This document shows, one piece after another, positions 32,106-39,966 of a stretch of 53,727 nt of DNA. The notes under the pieces are model-generated. The model was given only the letters and a program-made list of their open reading frames with translations, made no database searches and had not been told where the DNA came from. The stretch lies in the NCBI RefSeq assembly GCF_003258295.1, contig NZ_QKYN01000087.1, positions 1 through 53,727 of the forward strand. Direction: 5' to 3'. Each line of letters opens with the position of its first letter. Within the stretch, counting starts at the first letter, position 1. The translations under genes were made by a program, and so were the position numbers. The DNA comes from Streptacidiphilus pinicola (GTDB taxonomy: Bacteria; Actinomycetota; Actinomycetes; Streptomycetales; Streptomycetaceae).

Positions 32106-33172
32106 GCCTGCGCCTCCTTGCGGCGCAGCACGGCGACCGTGCTGAACAGGCCGTCCAGGTCGGCGTAGCAGCCCTGGAGGTGCCGCGCGCCGCCGCGCGC
32201 GAAGGCGGTGCGGGCGTGGAACAGGCGGGTGTTGTCGAAGATCAGGCAGTCGCCCGGCGCCAGCCGGAAGTCCAGCTGCCGATCCGGTTCGAGCAGCAGC
32301 CGCGCGAACGCGCGGTAGCCGGCGTAGAAGGCCTCGGTCTGCGTGGCCGGGAGGCGGAGCGTGCCGAGCCCGCGGTTGTTGAACCGCACCTCGCGGATGC
32401 GGCCCGCCGGGTCGGTGCCGATCAGCGGGCGGTGCGCGCTCAGCTCGGTGACGTCGTCACGGAAGACGAACGGCACCACCGTGCCGGTCAGCGCCGCGAA
32501 GGCGTCGGCGTCCCGCTCGCGCAGCGCCGCAGCGGCCGCGAAGCCGTCGACCAGGCCGGAGTCGCCGCCCTCGGCGTCGTTGACCAGGCAGTGCAGCAGC
32601 TGCAGCGTCGGGACCGGGTCGCGGTAGGGGTTGTCGGTGTGCGGGGTGATCGCGACGTTGGTGAAGGCGAGGTTGTTCGGCCGCTCCTCCTCGCGGACCT
32701 CGAACTGCGCGCCGTAGTTGGTCTCGCGCACGTAGCCGAAGCTGCGCGCCACCTCCCGCGACTGGCCGTCGCGCACCGGCACGTCCCGCAGCAGGCAGAA
32801 GCCGAGCCGGGCGACGGCCTCCAGCATGCGCAGCCGCTCGGCGTCGTCGGCGAGGTACGCGTCCCAGGACGCCTCGGGCAGGCCCTCGGCCAGGGACGCG
32901 GCGCTCCCCCACAGGTCCTTGGCGTCCTCGGTGCGCGGGTCCGGCTCGGCGGGGCGGCCGAGCCACTCGGCCGAGTAGCGGGAGACGTGGCCGTCGGGCG
33001 CCCAGACGACCTCCCAGCCCTCGACGCCGTCCAGCTCGCGGACGGTCCCGAGAGCGAGTGACTCCGGCAGGTCGGTGATCTGGTGGAGCTTCTGGCCGGT
33101 CAGCGGATCACGGCAGTCCGGACAGGCGCAGTTGTCCCGCAGCCACAGGGCGGGGACGTCGGCAGGCAGCAT
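32099..33172 (-). CDS. Fe(II)/2-oxoglutarate dioxygenase, TmpA/gamma-butyrobetaine hydroxylase-like
   Basis: A 357-residue dioxygenase. The N-terminal zinc-binding GBBH-like domain shows CACPDC (Cys15, Cys17, Cys20) and His30 (KLHQITDL). The TauD-type catalytic domain (about 110-357) has the iron triad His178-Asp180 (AITPHTDNPY) and His319 (FDNTRLFHART), with a 2-oxoglutarate-binding Arg nearby (ARGGARHLQG). The family includes gamma-butyrobetaine and trimethyllysine hydroxylases and TmpA, which hydroxylates trimethylaminoethylphosphonate. Coupling to a PhnZ-like gene favours a phosphonate substrate. ATG 33172 has GAGGAGG upstream; the longer frame upstream is not protein-like. A palindrome lies 21 bases before the start. 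Confidence 0.85.
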   Translation of the reverse strand: MLPADVPALWLRDNCACPDCRDPLTGQKLHQITDLPESLALGTVRELDGVEGWEVVWAPDGHVSRYSAEWLGRPAEPDPRTEDAKDLWGSAASLAEGLPEASWDAYLADDAERLRMLEAVARLGFCLLRDVPVRDGQSREVARSFGYVRETNYGAQFEVREEERPNNLAFTNVAITPHTDNPYRDPVPTLQLLHCLVNDAEGGDSGLVDGFAAAAALRERDADAFAALTGTVVPFVFRDDVTELSAHRPLIGTDPAGRIREVRFNNRGLGTLRLPATQTEAFYAGYRAFARLLLEPDRQLDFRLAPGDCLIFDNTRLFHARTAFARGGARHLQGCYADLDGLFSTVAVLRRKEAQAC

Positions 33173-33192
33173 GGGCCCTCCTCGGGTCGGCC

Positions 33193-33210
33193 AAGTTGTA
33201 TAGCCAACTT
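33193..33210. promoter_or_regulatory. Palindrome in the dioxygenase promoter
   Basis: aagttg-tatagc-caactt, an 18-bp inverted repeat 21 bases upstream of the dioxygenase ATG. Its G-T-TA-AC layout resembles operators of HutC-type GntR proteins. No regulator gene is adjacent. Confidence 0.5.
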
Positions 33211-33286
33211 TGCCTCGGCGCCGACGGCCACAGCAAGGAACGGCCGAGTGAACGACAGGCCAAGCCGTGGCGAAGCGCACGGCTGC

Positions 33287-33418
33287 TCAGAGCCCGCAGA
33301 CCCGCACCGCGTTGCCGCCCGCCCAGCCCGTCGCGTAGTCGACGGCCAGCCGGTCTCCTCGGGCACGCGGACCGTCTACACCAGCACCGTCGCGTCCGCT
33401 CCGGCCGGTGCGAGGGAC
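33287..33418 (-). pseudogene. Gutted amidohydrolase (L-fuconolactonase-like) remnant
   Basis: Directly after the mutarotase stop, the minus strand reads SLAPAGADATVLV-stop-TV. This matches the early segment (A-AGVDATVLVQTV) of COG3618-type amidohydrolases with CAG changed to TAG. About 50 bases later, in another frame, comes AVDYATGWAGGNAVRVCGL and a stop, which matches their C-terminus (GGNAxRVYGL). Roughly 240 residues between these are missing. Such an enzyme hydrolyses L-fucono-lactone and belongs exactly here in fucose operons. The match is from recalled family patterns. Confidence 0.55.
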
Positions 33419-33730
33419 TCACAGCTGCCACACCACCGGCAGACCGGCGTCCGCGCCGTCGGTGGAGTAGTCGTGGACGACGTCGAGCAGCTCCGCCATC
33501 CGGGCCTGCCAGGCGGCGTTGACGGGCAGCTTCTCCAACTCGGCCAGGAGGCGCGGGTAGTCCTCGACCTCCAGCAGGTGGAACAGCTCGGTGCCGCTGC
33601 GCCAGATCGTCCACTCGCTCGCGCCCGCGGCGCGGATCGCGGCGGTGAGCTCCGCCGGGACCTCGCGGTGGGCCTGCTCGTACGCCTCGATCCGGTCCGC
33701 ACGGACGCGGGTGTGCAGGGCGACTCTCAA
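33419..33730 (-). CDS. L-rhamnose/L-fucose mutarotase-like protein (RhaM family)
   Basis: A 103-residue alpha-beta barrel protein, the standard RhaM length, that interconverts sugar anomers. Signature segments are VALHTRVRADRIEAYEQAHR, VPAELTAAIRAAGASEWTIW and SGTELFHLLEVEDYPRLLAE. The conserved His, Tyr and Trp of the active site are plausible in LHTRV, EAYEQAH and EWTIW. The start is TTG 33730, whose last two bases form the stop of the preceding gene (TTGA), with AAGGAG five bases upstream. Translational coupling to the sugar dehydrogenase fits a role in supplying the right anomer of L-fucose. Confidence 0.85.
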   Translation of the reverse strand: MRVALHTRVRADRIEAYEQAHREVPAELTAAIRAAGASEWTIWRSGTELFHLLEVEDYPRLLAELEKLPVNAAWQARMAELLDVVHDYSTDGADAGLPVVWQL

Positions 33731-34749
33731 CTCGGCTCCTTCGCTTGCTCGTCGGGCTGGTCCGAGGTGGGCACGGGCACGTCCGGCGGCAGCAGGCCCT
33801 CCGCGCGCAGCGCGGCCCACAGCGCGGCGGGCACCGGGGTGCGCAGCAGCGCCGCCGCGTCCCCGATCTCGGCCGCGCTGCGCGCCCCCACCAGCACGCC
33901 CGCGACGGCCGGGTGCCCGAACGGGAAGCGCAGTGCGGCCGCCCGCAGCGGAACGCCCGCCGCCTCGCAGACGGCCCGCATGCGCAGGGCCCGGTCCAGC
34001 AGTTCCGGTGCGGCGGGCGCGTAGTCGAAGGTCGCACCGGGCCTCGGGTCGGCCAGCAGGCCGGAGTTGAAGACCCCGCCCGCCACGACGGAGACCCCGC
34101 GCCGCGCCGCCTCGGGCAGCAGGCCGGCCAGGCCGGACTGGTCCAGCAGGGAGTAGCGCCCGGCGAGCAGCACGACGTCCACGTCGGTGTCGCGGACGAA
34201 ACGCTCCAGCATCGCGGCCTGGTTCATGCCCGCGCCGATCGCCCCGACCAGGCCCTCGGCGCGCATCCGCTCCAGCTCCGGATAGGCGGCGTCGAAGGCC
34301 TCGCGCTCGTGGTCGTCGGGGTCGTGCAGGTAGACGATGTCGACGTGGTCGAGCCCGAGCCGGGTCAGGCTCGCCTCCAGGCTCGCGCGGACGCCGTGCG
34401 CGCTGAAGTCCCAGACGCGCTCGTGCGTGCGCGGCACGGCGAAGCCGTCCGAGAGGTCGTCGCCACTCGTCTCGGGCAGCGCCCGCAGCAGGCGGCCGAC
34501 CTTGGTCGACACCGCGAACTCCGCCCGCGGCCGCCCGCTCAGGGCGTCCCCGAGCCGCCGCTCGGACAGCCCGAGCCCGTAGTGCGGCGCGGTATCGAAG
34601 TGCCGCACTCCCGCGCCCCAGGCCGCGTCGACGGCCTCCCGCGCCTGCACGTCGCCGACTTCGGCGAACAGATTCCCGAGCGGCGCCGCCCCGAACCCGA
34701 GCGCACTGACCTGCACTCGACTGCGCCCGATCCGTCGCCCCTGCGGCAT
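33727..34749 (-). CDS. Aldo/keto reductase, probable L-fucose (D-threo-aldose) 1-dehydrogenase
   Basis: A 340-residue AKR-fold oxidoreductase. The catalytic tetrad is visible as Asp and Tyr in VRHFDTAPHYGLGLSERRLG, Lys in FAVSTKVGRLLR and His in DIVYLHDPDDHE. The GLGLSERRLG turn and the DFSAHGVRASLEASLTRLGL segment are typical of the fucose/D-threo-aldose dehydrogenase group, which oxidises the sugar C1 to the lactone with NAD(P). ATG 34749 starts two bases after the stop of the SDR gene. Operon context with fuconate dehydratase and mutarotase supports L-fucose as substrate; L-galactose or D-arabinose are close alternatives. Confidence 0.85.
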   Translation of the reverse strand: MPQGRRIGRSRVQVSALGFGAAPLGNLFAEVGDVQAREAVDAAWGAGVRHFDTAPHYGLGLSERRLGDALSGRPRAEFAVSTKVGRLLRALPETSGDDLSDGFAVPRTHERVWDFSAHGVRASLEASLTRLGLDHVDIVYLHDPDDHEREAFDAAYPELERMRAEGLVGAIGAGMNQAAMLERFVRDTDVDVVLLAGRYSLLDQSGLAGLLPEAARRGVSVVAGGVFNSGLLADPRPGATFDYAPAAPELLDRALRMRAVCEAAGVPLRAAALRFPFGHPAVAGVLVGARSAAEIGDAAALLRTPVPAALWAALRAEGLLPPDVPVPTSDQPDEQAKEPS

Positions 34750-34751
34750 TG

Positions 34752-35522
34752 TCAGCTCCCCGACGGGCGCAGGCGCAAGCCGGCCATGCCGCCGTCGACG
34801 GCGAGGGCGGTGCCGGTGGTGGAGCCGGACGTGGGGGAGGCGAGGTAGGCGATCGCGCCCGCGATCTCGTCTGCGGAGACCAGGCGGCCGTGCGGCTGGC
34901 GCGCCGCGAGCGCGGCGCGCTCGGCGGCCGGGTCGGGGGCGGCGTCGAGCAGGCGGCCGACCCACGGGGTGTCCGCGGTGCCGGGGTTGACGCAGTTGAC
35001 CCGGATGCCCTCACGGACGTGGTCCGCGGCCATGGCCAGGGTCAGCGAGAGCACCGCGCCCTTGCTGGCGGAGTAGAGCGCGCGCTGCGGCAGCCCGGCG
35101 GTCGCGGCGACGGAGCAGGTGTTGACGATGGCCGCGTGCGCGGAGCGCCGCAGGTGGGGCAGGGCCGCGCGGGTCACCCGCGCCACGCCGACGACGTTGA
35201 TGTCGAGCACCCGGTGCCACTGGGCGTCGTCGTTGTCCTCGACCGTCCCGGCCGCGCCGATGCCGGCGTTGTTGACCAGGATGTCCAGGCCGCCGAGCGT
35301 CTCCGCCGCTGCCGCGACCGCCGCGCGGACGGAGTCGTCGTCGCCGACGTCCGCGGTGAAGCCGTGCAGCGGCTTGGGCAGTTCGGCCACGGCGAGGTCG
35401 AGCACGGCCACCTCGGCGCCGCGCTCGGCGAGCAGACGGGCGGCGGCAAGGCCGATCCCGGACGCACCGCCGGTGACGAGGGCGCGCAGGCCCGCGAACT
35501 CTCCCCTGGTGGTCTCGCTCAT
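34752..35522 (-). CDS. Short-chain dehydrogenase, probable 2-keto-3-deoxy-L-fuconate dehydrogenase
   Basis: A 256-residue classical SDR. The cofactor motif is [20 protein letters not shown] with Asp42 (VAVLDLA) favouring NAD. NNAGIG, the catalytic Ser in [13 protein letters not shown] and [11 protein letters not shown] (Tyr-x3-Lys) complete the active site; the end VDGGMAG is typical. The start ATG 35522 overlaps the stop of the dehydratase gene (ATGA). In the non-phosphorylated L-fucose route this enzyme oxidises C4 of 2-keto-3-deoxy-L-fuconate. The function is inferred from the operon; the family call itself is firm. Confidence 0.85.
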   Translation of the reverse strand: MSETTRGEFAGLRALVTGGASGIGLAAARLLAERGAEVAVLDLAVAELPKPLHGFTADVGDDDSVRAAVAAAAETLGGLDILVNNAGIGAAGTVEDNDDAQWHRVLDINVVGVARVTRAALPHLRRSAHAAIVNTCSVAATAGLPQRALYSASKGAVLSLTLAMAADHVREGIRVNCVNPGTADTPWVGRLLDAAPDPAAERAALAARQPHGRLVSADEIAGAIAYLASPTSGSTTGTALAVDGGMAGLRLRPSGS

Positions 35523-36853
35523 ACACGCGCTCCTGACGGCAGGTCGGCGGCCCAGAAGCCGCCGGACGGATAGGTGTAGGCGGCGATGGAATCCCCACGC
35601 ATCTGCGCGGAGAAACCCGGCGCGGTCGGCGCGAGGTACCGGCCGTCGCGGATCACGGTGGGCGCGAGGAAGTGCTCGTGCAGGTGGTCGACGTACTCGA
35701 TCACCCGGTCCTCGTACGTCCCCGACAGTGCCACGTAGTCGAACATGGACAGGTGCTGCACCAGTTCGCACAGCCCGACGCCGCCCGCGTGCGGGCAGAC
35801 GGGCACGCCGAACTTGGCGGCGAGCAGCAGGATCGCGAGGTTCTCGTTGACGCCGCCGACCCGGGCCGCGTCCAGCTGCAGCACGTCGATGGCGCGGGCC
35901 TGCAGCAGCTGCTTGAAGACGATGCGGTTCTGCACGTGCTCGCCGGTGGCGACCTTGACCGGCGCGACCGCGACGCGCACGGCGGCGTGACCGAGGACGT
36001 CGTCGGGGCTGGTGGGTTCCTCGATCCAGTACGGATCGAACTCGGCCAGCGCCTTGGTCCAGCTGACCGCCTCGGCGACGTCCCAGCGCTGGTTGGCGTC
36101 GAGCGCGATCCGGACGTCCGGGCCCACGGCGGCGCGGGCGGCGCGACAGCGGCGGATGTCGTCGGCGAGGTCCGCGCCGACCTTCAGCTTGATCTGGGTG
36201 AAGCCGCCGGCGACGGCCTCGCGGGCGAGCCGGGCCAGCTTCTCGTCGCTGTAGCCGAGCCAGCCGGGCGAGGTGGTGTAGCCGGGGTAGCCGCGGGCGA
36301 TCAGGTCCGCGGCGCGTTCGCCGCGCCCCTCGCGGGCCCGGGCCAGCAGTGACAACGCCTCCTGCGGGGTCAGCGCGTCGGAGAGGTAGCGGAAGTCGAC
36401 CTGGGCGACCAGCCACGCGGGATCCGCCTCGGCGAGCAGCCGCCACAGCGGCAGGCCGGCGCGCTTGGCCGCCAGGTCCCACACGGCGTTGACGACGGCG
36501 CCGACGGCCATGTGCATCACGCCCTTCTCCGGCCCGAGCCAGCGCAGCTGGCTGTCACCGACCAGCGCCCGGTTCAGCGAACCGGGGTCGTCGCAGACCT
36601 CGGCGACGGAGCGTCCGACCACGTGTGCGCGCAGCGCCTCGATCGCGGCCACCTGCACGTCGTTGCCGCGGCCGATGGTGAAGGCGAAGCCGTGGCCCTC
36701 CAGCCCGTCACCGGCGTCGGTGCGCAGCACCAGGTAGGCGGCGGAGTAGTCGGGGTCGGGGTTCATCGCGTCCGAGCCGTCCAGCGAACGGGAGGTCGGA
36801 AAGCGGATGTCGTAGGTGTCGAGGGCGGTGATCCGCGGGGTGGGGCTTGGCAT
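35519..36853 (-). CDS. L-fuconate dehydratase (enolase superfamily)
   Basis: A 444-residue acid-sugar dehydratase of the mandelate racemase subgroup. The N-terminus has [20 protein letters not shown] and [20 protein letters not shown], characteristic of L-fuconate dehydratase. Active-site landmarks are the KxK base QIKLKVG, metal ligands in [22 protein letters not shown] and [10 protein letters not shown], and the His base in [16 protein letters not shown]. Length and motifs match the fuconate dehydratases rather than galactarate or gluconate enzymes. ATG 36853 has GAGAGG about seven bases upstream. It is the first intact gene of the leftward fucose operon, followed by SDR, AKR and mutarotase in overlapping order. 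Confidence 0.92.
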   Translation of the reverse strand: MPSPTPRITALDTYDIRFPTSRSLDGSDAMNPDPDYSAAYLVLRTDAGDGLEGHGFAFTIGRGNDVQVAAIEALRAHVVGRSVAEVCDDPGSLNRALVGDSQLRWLGPEKGVMHMAVGAVVNAVWDLAAKRAGLPLWRLLAEADPAWLVAQVDFRYLSDALTPQEALSLLARAREGRGERAADLIARGYPGYTTSPGWLGYSDEKLARLAREAVAGGFTQIKLKVGADLADDIRRCRAARAAVGPDVRIALDANQRWDVAEAVSWTKALAEFDPYWIEEPTSPDDVLGHAAVRVAVAPVKVATGEHVQNRIVFKQLLQARAIDVLQLDAARVGGVNENLAILLLAAKFGVPVCPHAGGVGLCELVQHLSMFDYVALSGTYEDRVIEYVDHLHEHFLAPTVIRDGRYLAPTAPGFSAQMRGDSIAAYTYPSGGFWAADLPSGARV

Positions 36854-36864
36854 GCCGGCGCCTC

Positions 36865-36972
36865 TCAGGCCTCGGACGAACGGAAGACCTGGCACGGGCG
36901 GAAGGTCCGGCCTTCGTCATCGGACACGGCGGGCGGTTCGGCCCCGGGCGTCCCCAGTCGCAGCAGTCTCAT
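36865..36972 (-). pseudogene. Internally deleted fumarylacetoacetate hydrolase-family remnant
   Basis: A 35-codon open frame starting [24 protein letters not shown], the usual first residues of FAH-family enzymes, and ending with QVFRSSEA and a stop, which resembles their C-terminus (GLGRxRQVFR...). About 250 residues between are missing while the frame stays open. It has its own start and AGGAGAGG upstream, 11 bases before the dehydratase gene. The FAH-type enzyme of this pathway cleaves 2,4-diketo-3-deoxy-L-fuconate. The short peptide is very unlikely to be active; it may still serve as a leader ORF. Confidence 0.55.
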
Positions 36973-37286
36973 GCGATGCGGTCCTCTCCTGAGCACACGT
37001 CGGACGTGTGAGTGGCGGCGAACGGACCATAAGCGCGCCGGGCCGAGGGCGACAAGTAGTCATCGGATGTCACCTGAGCACACGTCATCTGAGAGATCTT
37101 CAACTTCCCAGTTCAGAGCGATGATGGCTGATCTGAAACACGGCAGGGTTCCTCACTTGGGCCGAATTCATCCGACGAGACATCTTGTCTCCGGCCCCGG
37201 GCAGTCGTAACGTCCTGGCCGCCGGACAGCAATCCGATGAATCACCGGCGGTCCCCTCAACCCCCGCCCACCCGGAGTGATCCGCC
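36973..37286. promoter_or_regulatory. Divergent promoter region of the fucose module with operator-like repeats
   Basis: Three marked elements are visible. CACACGTC-G-GACGTGTG at 36994-37010 is a perfect 17-bp palindrome. A 14-bp direct repeat CCTGAGCACACGTC occurs at 36988-37001 and 37073-37086. GAGACA-TCT-TGTCTC at 37177-37191 is a perfect 15-bp inverted repeat. They separate the leftward catabolic operon from the rightward transporter operon. The FadR-type regulator at 43691-44389 is the likely binder of one of them. Specific -35/-10 boxes could not be assigned. Confidence 0.6.
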
Positions 37287-38339
37287 ATGAACCTGCGTTC
37301 CTCCCGCGTCGCCTCCGCCGTCGTACTCGCGGCCGCGCTCGGCACGCTGCTCACCGCCTGCAACCGCGGCAGCAGCACCGGCTCCAGCTCCGCCGCCGCC
37401 GGAAAGCCCGCGATCGGCATCGACCTGCCCAGAGCCGACTCCGACTTCTGGAACTCCTACGCGCAGTACCTCAGGGGCGACATCAGCAGCCAGGCCCTGA
37501 ACACCCTGCCGATCAGCTCCTCGCAGAACGACATCACCAAGCTCGTCGCGAACGTCCAGGTCTTCGAGAACACCGGCGCCAAGGCCATCGTGATGGCTCC
37601 TCAGGACACGGGGGCCATCGCCTCGACCCTCGACCAGCTGGCCGCGAAGAACATCCCCGTCGTCAGCGTCGACACCCGCCCGGACAAGGGCAAGGTGTAC
37701 ATGGTGGTGCGCGCCGACAACCGCGCCTACGGCACCAAGGCCTGCCAGTTCCTCGGCCAGCAGCTGCACGGCAAGGGCAAGGTCGCCGAGTTCGAGGGGG
37801 ATCTGACCTCGGTCAACGGCCGCGACCGCTCCGAGGCCTTCGCCTCCTGCATGAAGCAGAACTTCCCCGGCATCCAGGTCTTCCCGCTCACCACCAACTG
37901 GGACGGCTCGGTCGCCTCCAGCAAGCTGCAGACCACGCTCGCCCAGAACCCGGACCTGAACGGCATCTACATGCAGGCCGGCGGCGTGTTCCTGCAGCCG
38001 ACCCTGGCGCTGCTGCAGCAGAAGGGCCTGCTCAAGCCCGCCGGTACCCCCGGGCACATCACCATCATCTCCAACGACGGCATCCCGCAGGAGTTCGACG
38101 CGATCCGCAAGGGCCAGATCGACGCGACCATCTCCCAGCCCGCCGACCTCTACGCCAAGTACGCGCTCTTCTACGCGGAGGCCGCCGCGGCGGGCAAGAC
38201 CTTCCAGCCCGGCCCGACGGACCACGGCTCCACCATCATCCAGCTGCCCAACGGCCTGGAGGACCAGCTGCCCGCTCCGCTGGTGACCAAGGCGAACGTG
38301 GACGACAAGAGCCTGTGGGGCAACAGCGTCACCGGCTGA
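37287..38339 (+). CDS. Sugar ABC transporter substrate-binding lipoprotein
   Basis: A 350-residue lipoprotein of the ribose-binding (type I periplasmic, RbsB-like) family. The signal ends in the lipobox LLTAC at about Cys25, followed by a Ser/Gly-rich linker. The two-lobed domain shows IGIDLPRADSDFWNSYAQYL, GAKAIVMAPQDTGAIASTLD, NIPVVSVDTRPDKGKVYMVV and IISNDGIPQEFDAIRKGQID. It captures a monosaccharide, presumably L-fucose or a fucose-containing sugar given the neighbours, and delivers it to the ATPase/permease encoded next. It is the first gene of the rightward operon. Confidence 0.9.
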   Translation: MNLRSSRVASAVVLAAALGTLLTACNRGSSTGSSSAAAGKPAIGIDLPRADSDFWNSYAQYLRGDISSQALNTLPISSSQNDITKLVANVQVFENTGAKAIVMAPQDTGAIASTLDQLAAKNIPVVSVDTRPDKGKVYMVVRADNRAYGTKACQFLGQQLHGKGKVAEFEGDLTSVNGRDRSEAFASCMKQNFPGIQVFPLTTNWDGSVASSKLQTTLAQNPDLNGIYMQAGGVFLQPTLALLQQKGLLKPAGTPGHITIISNDGIPQEFDAIRKGQIDATISQPADLYAKYALFYAEAAAAGKTFQPGPTDHGSTIIQLPNGLEDQLPAPLVTKANVDDKSLWGNSVTG

Positions 38340-38373
38340 CGGATCCTCACCATCCCTTGAAAGGACGGCACCC

Positions 38374-39966
38374 ATGGGGGTACCGGTCGTCGAGGCGGTC
38401 GGCGTCACCAAGCGCTTCGGCGCGACCGTCGCCCTGCGCGAGGCGGGCATCACCGTCGAGGCCGGCGAGTCGCACGCGCTGGTCGGCCGCAACGGCGCCG
38501 GCAAGTCGACGCTCGTCTCGCTGCTCACCGGCCTGCAGCAGCCCGATGCGGGCAGCATCCGCTTCGCGGGCGAACCCGCTCCGGCCGTCGGCGACACCGC
38601 GGCCTGGCGCGGCAAGGTGGCCTGCGTCTACCAACGGTCCACGGTGGTCCCGGATCTGACGGTCGCGGAGAACCTGTTTTTGAATCGGCAGAGTGTGAAT
38701 CGGCAGAGTTCGAATCGACAGGGCGGCAGCGCCCTGCGCCCGATCCGGTGGCGCGCGCTGCGGGCGCGGGCGGCCGAACTGCTCGCCGAGTACGGCGTGG
38801 ACGTGGACCCGGGCGCGCGCATCGCCCGACTCACGGTCGAGCAGCGGCAGTTCGTCGAGATCGCGCGGGCGCTCTCGTTCGGCGCGCGGTTCATCGTCCT
38901 CGACGAGCCGACCGCCAAGCTGGACGCCCGCGGCATCGAGCGGCTCTTCGCCAAGCTGAGGGAACTGCAGGCGCAGGGTGTCGCGTTCCTGTTCATCTCG
39001 CACCATCTGCAGGAGGTCTACGACCTGTGCACGCGCGTCACCGTGTTCCGGGACGCGCGGCACATCCTGACCGCGCCGGTCGCCGAGCTGGGCCACGACG
39101 CCCTGGTCGAGGCGATGACGGGCGAGAGCGGCGCTCCGGCGCCGGCGGGCACCGTGGGGATGGTGCGCGCCGGGCGGTCGGACGCCGGGAGGGGGGCCGC
39201 GCTGCTGGAGGTGGACGGGCTGACACTGCCCGGCAGCTTCGCGGACGTCTCCCTCACCGTGTGCGCCGGCGAGGTGGTGGGACTCGCCGGTGCGACGGCC
39301 AGCGGCTGCGTGCAGCTCGGCGAGACCGTCGCCGGGCTGCACCGGCCGCGCGGCGGCCGGATCGCCGTCGGCGGCCGCGGCCTGCGACCGGGCGACATCC
39401 CCGCCGCGCTCTCGGCCGGGGTCGGCTTCGTGCCCGAGGACCGGCACCTGCAGGGCCTGGTGGCCAACCGCAGCGTGGCCGAGAACGCCACCCTGACCGT
39501 CACCGACCAGCTCGGCCCGTACGGCACGGTGCTGCCCGCGCGCACCCGCGCCTTCGCCCGCCGGATGATCGACGACCTCGACATCCGCACGCCCGACGCC
39601 GTCACGCCCGTCGCCGCGCTCTCCGGCGGCAACCAGCAGAAGGTCGTCGTGGCACGCGCGCTGGCCACCGAGCCACGCGTGCTCGTCGCGATCCGCCCCA
39701 CCAACGGTGTCGACGTGAAGTCCAAGGAGTTCCTGCTCGGCCGCTTCCGCCGGCACGCCGACGAGGGCCACGCGGCGCTGATCGTCTCCGACGAGCTGGA
39801 CGACCTGCGCGGCTGCGACCGCGTCGTGGCGATGTTCCACGGTCGCGTCGCCGCCGAGTTCCCCGCCGGCTGGAGTGACGACCAGGTGGTCGCCGCCATG
39901 GAAGGCCTCACCACCAGCGAACAGCACGAGACGAAGGAGAGGTCTGCCCATGGCGGCCACGACTGA
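38374..39966 (+). CDS. Sugar ABC transporter ATP-binding protein, double nucleotide-binding domain
   Basis: A 530-residue RbsA/XylG-type ATPase with two cassettes. The first has Walker A GRNGAGKSTLVSLLTGL, a signature-like TVEQRQFVEIARAL and Walker B FIVLDEPTAKLD. The second lacks a proper Walker A (GATASGCVQLGETVAGLHRP) but keeps the signature ALSGGNQQKVVVARALAT; its Walker B end is VLVAIRPTNGVDV, without the catalytic DEP. One degenerate site is common in this family. A low-GC tandem repeat at 38683-38727 inserts NRQSVNRQSSNRQ after LFL in the first cassette. The 3' end overlaps the permease start by 17 bases. Confidence 0.9.
   Translation: MGVPVVEAVGVTKRFGATVALREAGITVEAGESHALVGRNGAGKSTLVSLLTGLQQPDAGSIRFAGEPAPAVGDTAAWRGKVACVYQRSTVVPDLTVAENLFLNRQSVNRQSSNRQGGSALRPIRWRALRARAAELLAEYGVDVDPGARIARLTVEQRQFVEIARALSFGARFIVLDEPTAKLDARGIERLFAKLRELQAQGVAFLFISHHLQEVYDLCTRVTVFRDARHILTAPVAELGHDALVEAMTGESGAPAPAGTVGMVRAGRSDAGRGAALLEVDGLTLPGSFADVSLTVCAGEVVGLAGATASGCVQLGETVAGLHRPRGGRIAVGGRGLRPGDIPAALSAGVGFVPEDRHLQGLVANRSVAENATLTVTDQLGPYGTVLPARTRAFARRMIDDLDIRTPDAVTPVAALSGGNQQKVVVARALATEPRVLVAIRPTNGVDVKSKEFLLGRFRRHADEGHAALIVSDELDDLRGCDRVVAMFHGRVAAEFPAGWSDDQVVAAMEGLTTSEQHETKERSAHGGHD
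38683..38727 (+). repeat. 15-bp tandem repeat inside the ABC ATPase gene
   Basis: aatcggcagagtgtg, aatcggcagagttcg and aatcgacagggcggc follow each other and encode three copies of an NRQ(S/G)x pentapeptide. The units are AT-richer than the gene around them and keep the reading frame. Confidence 0.75.
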
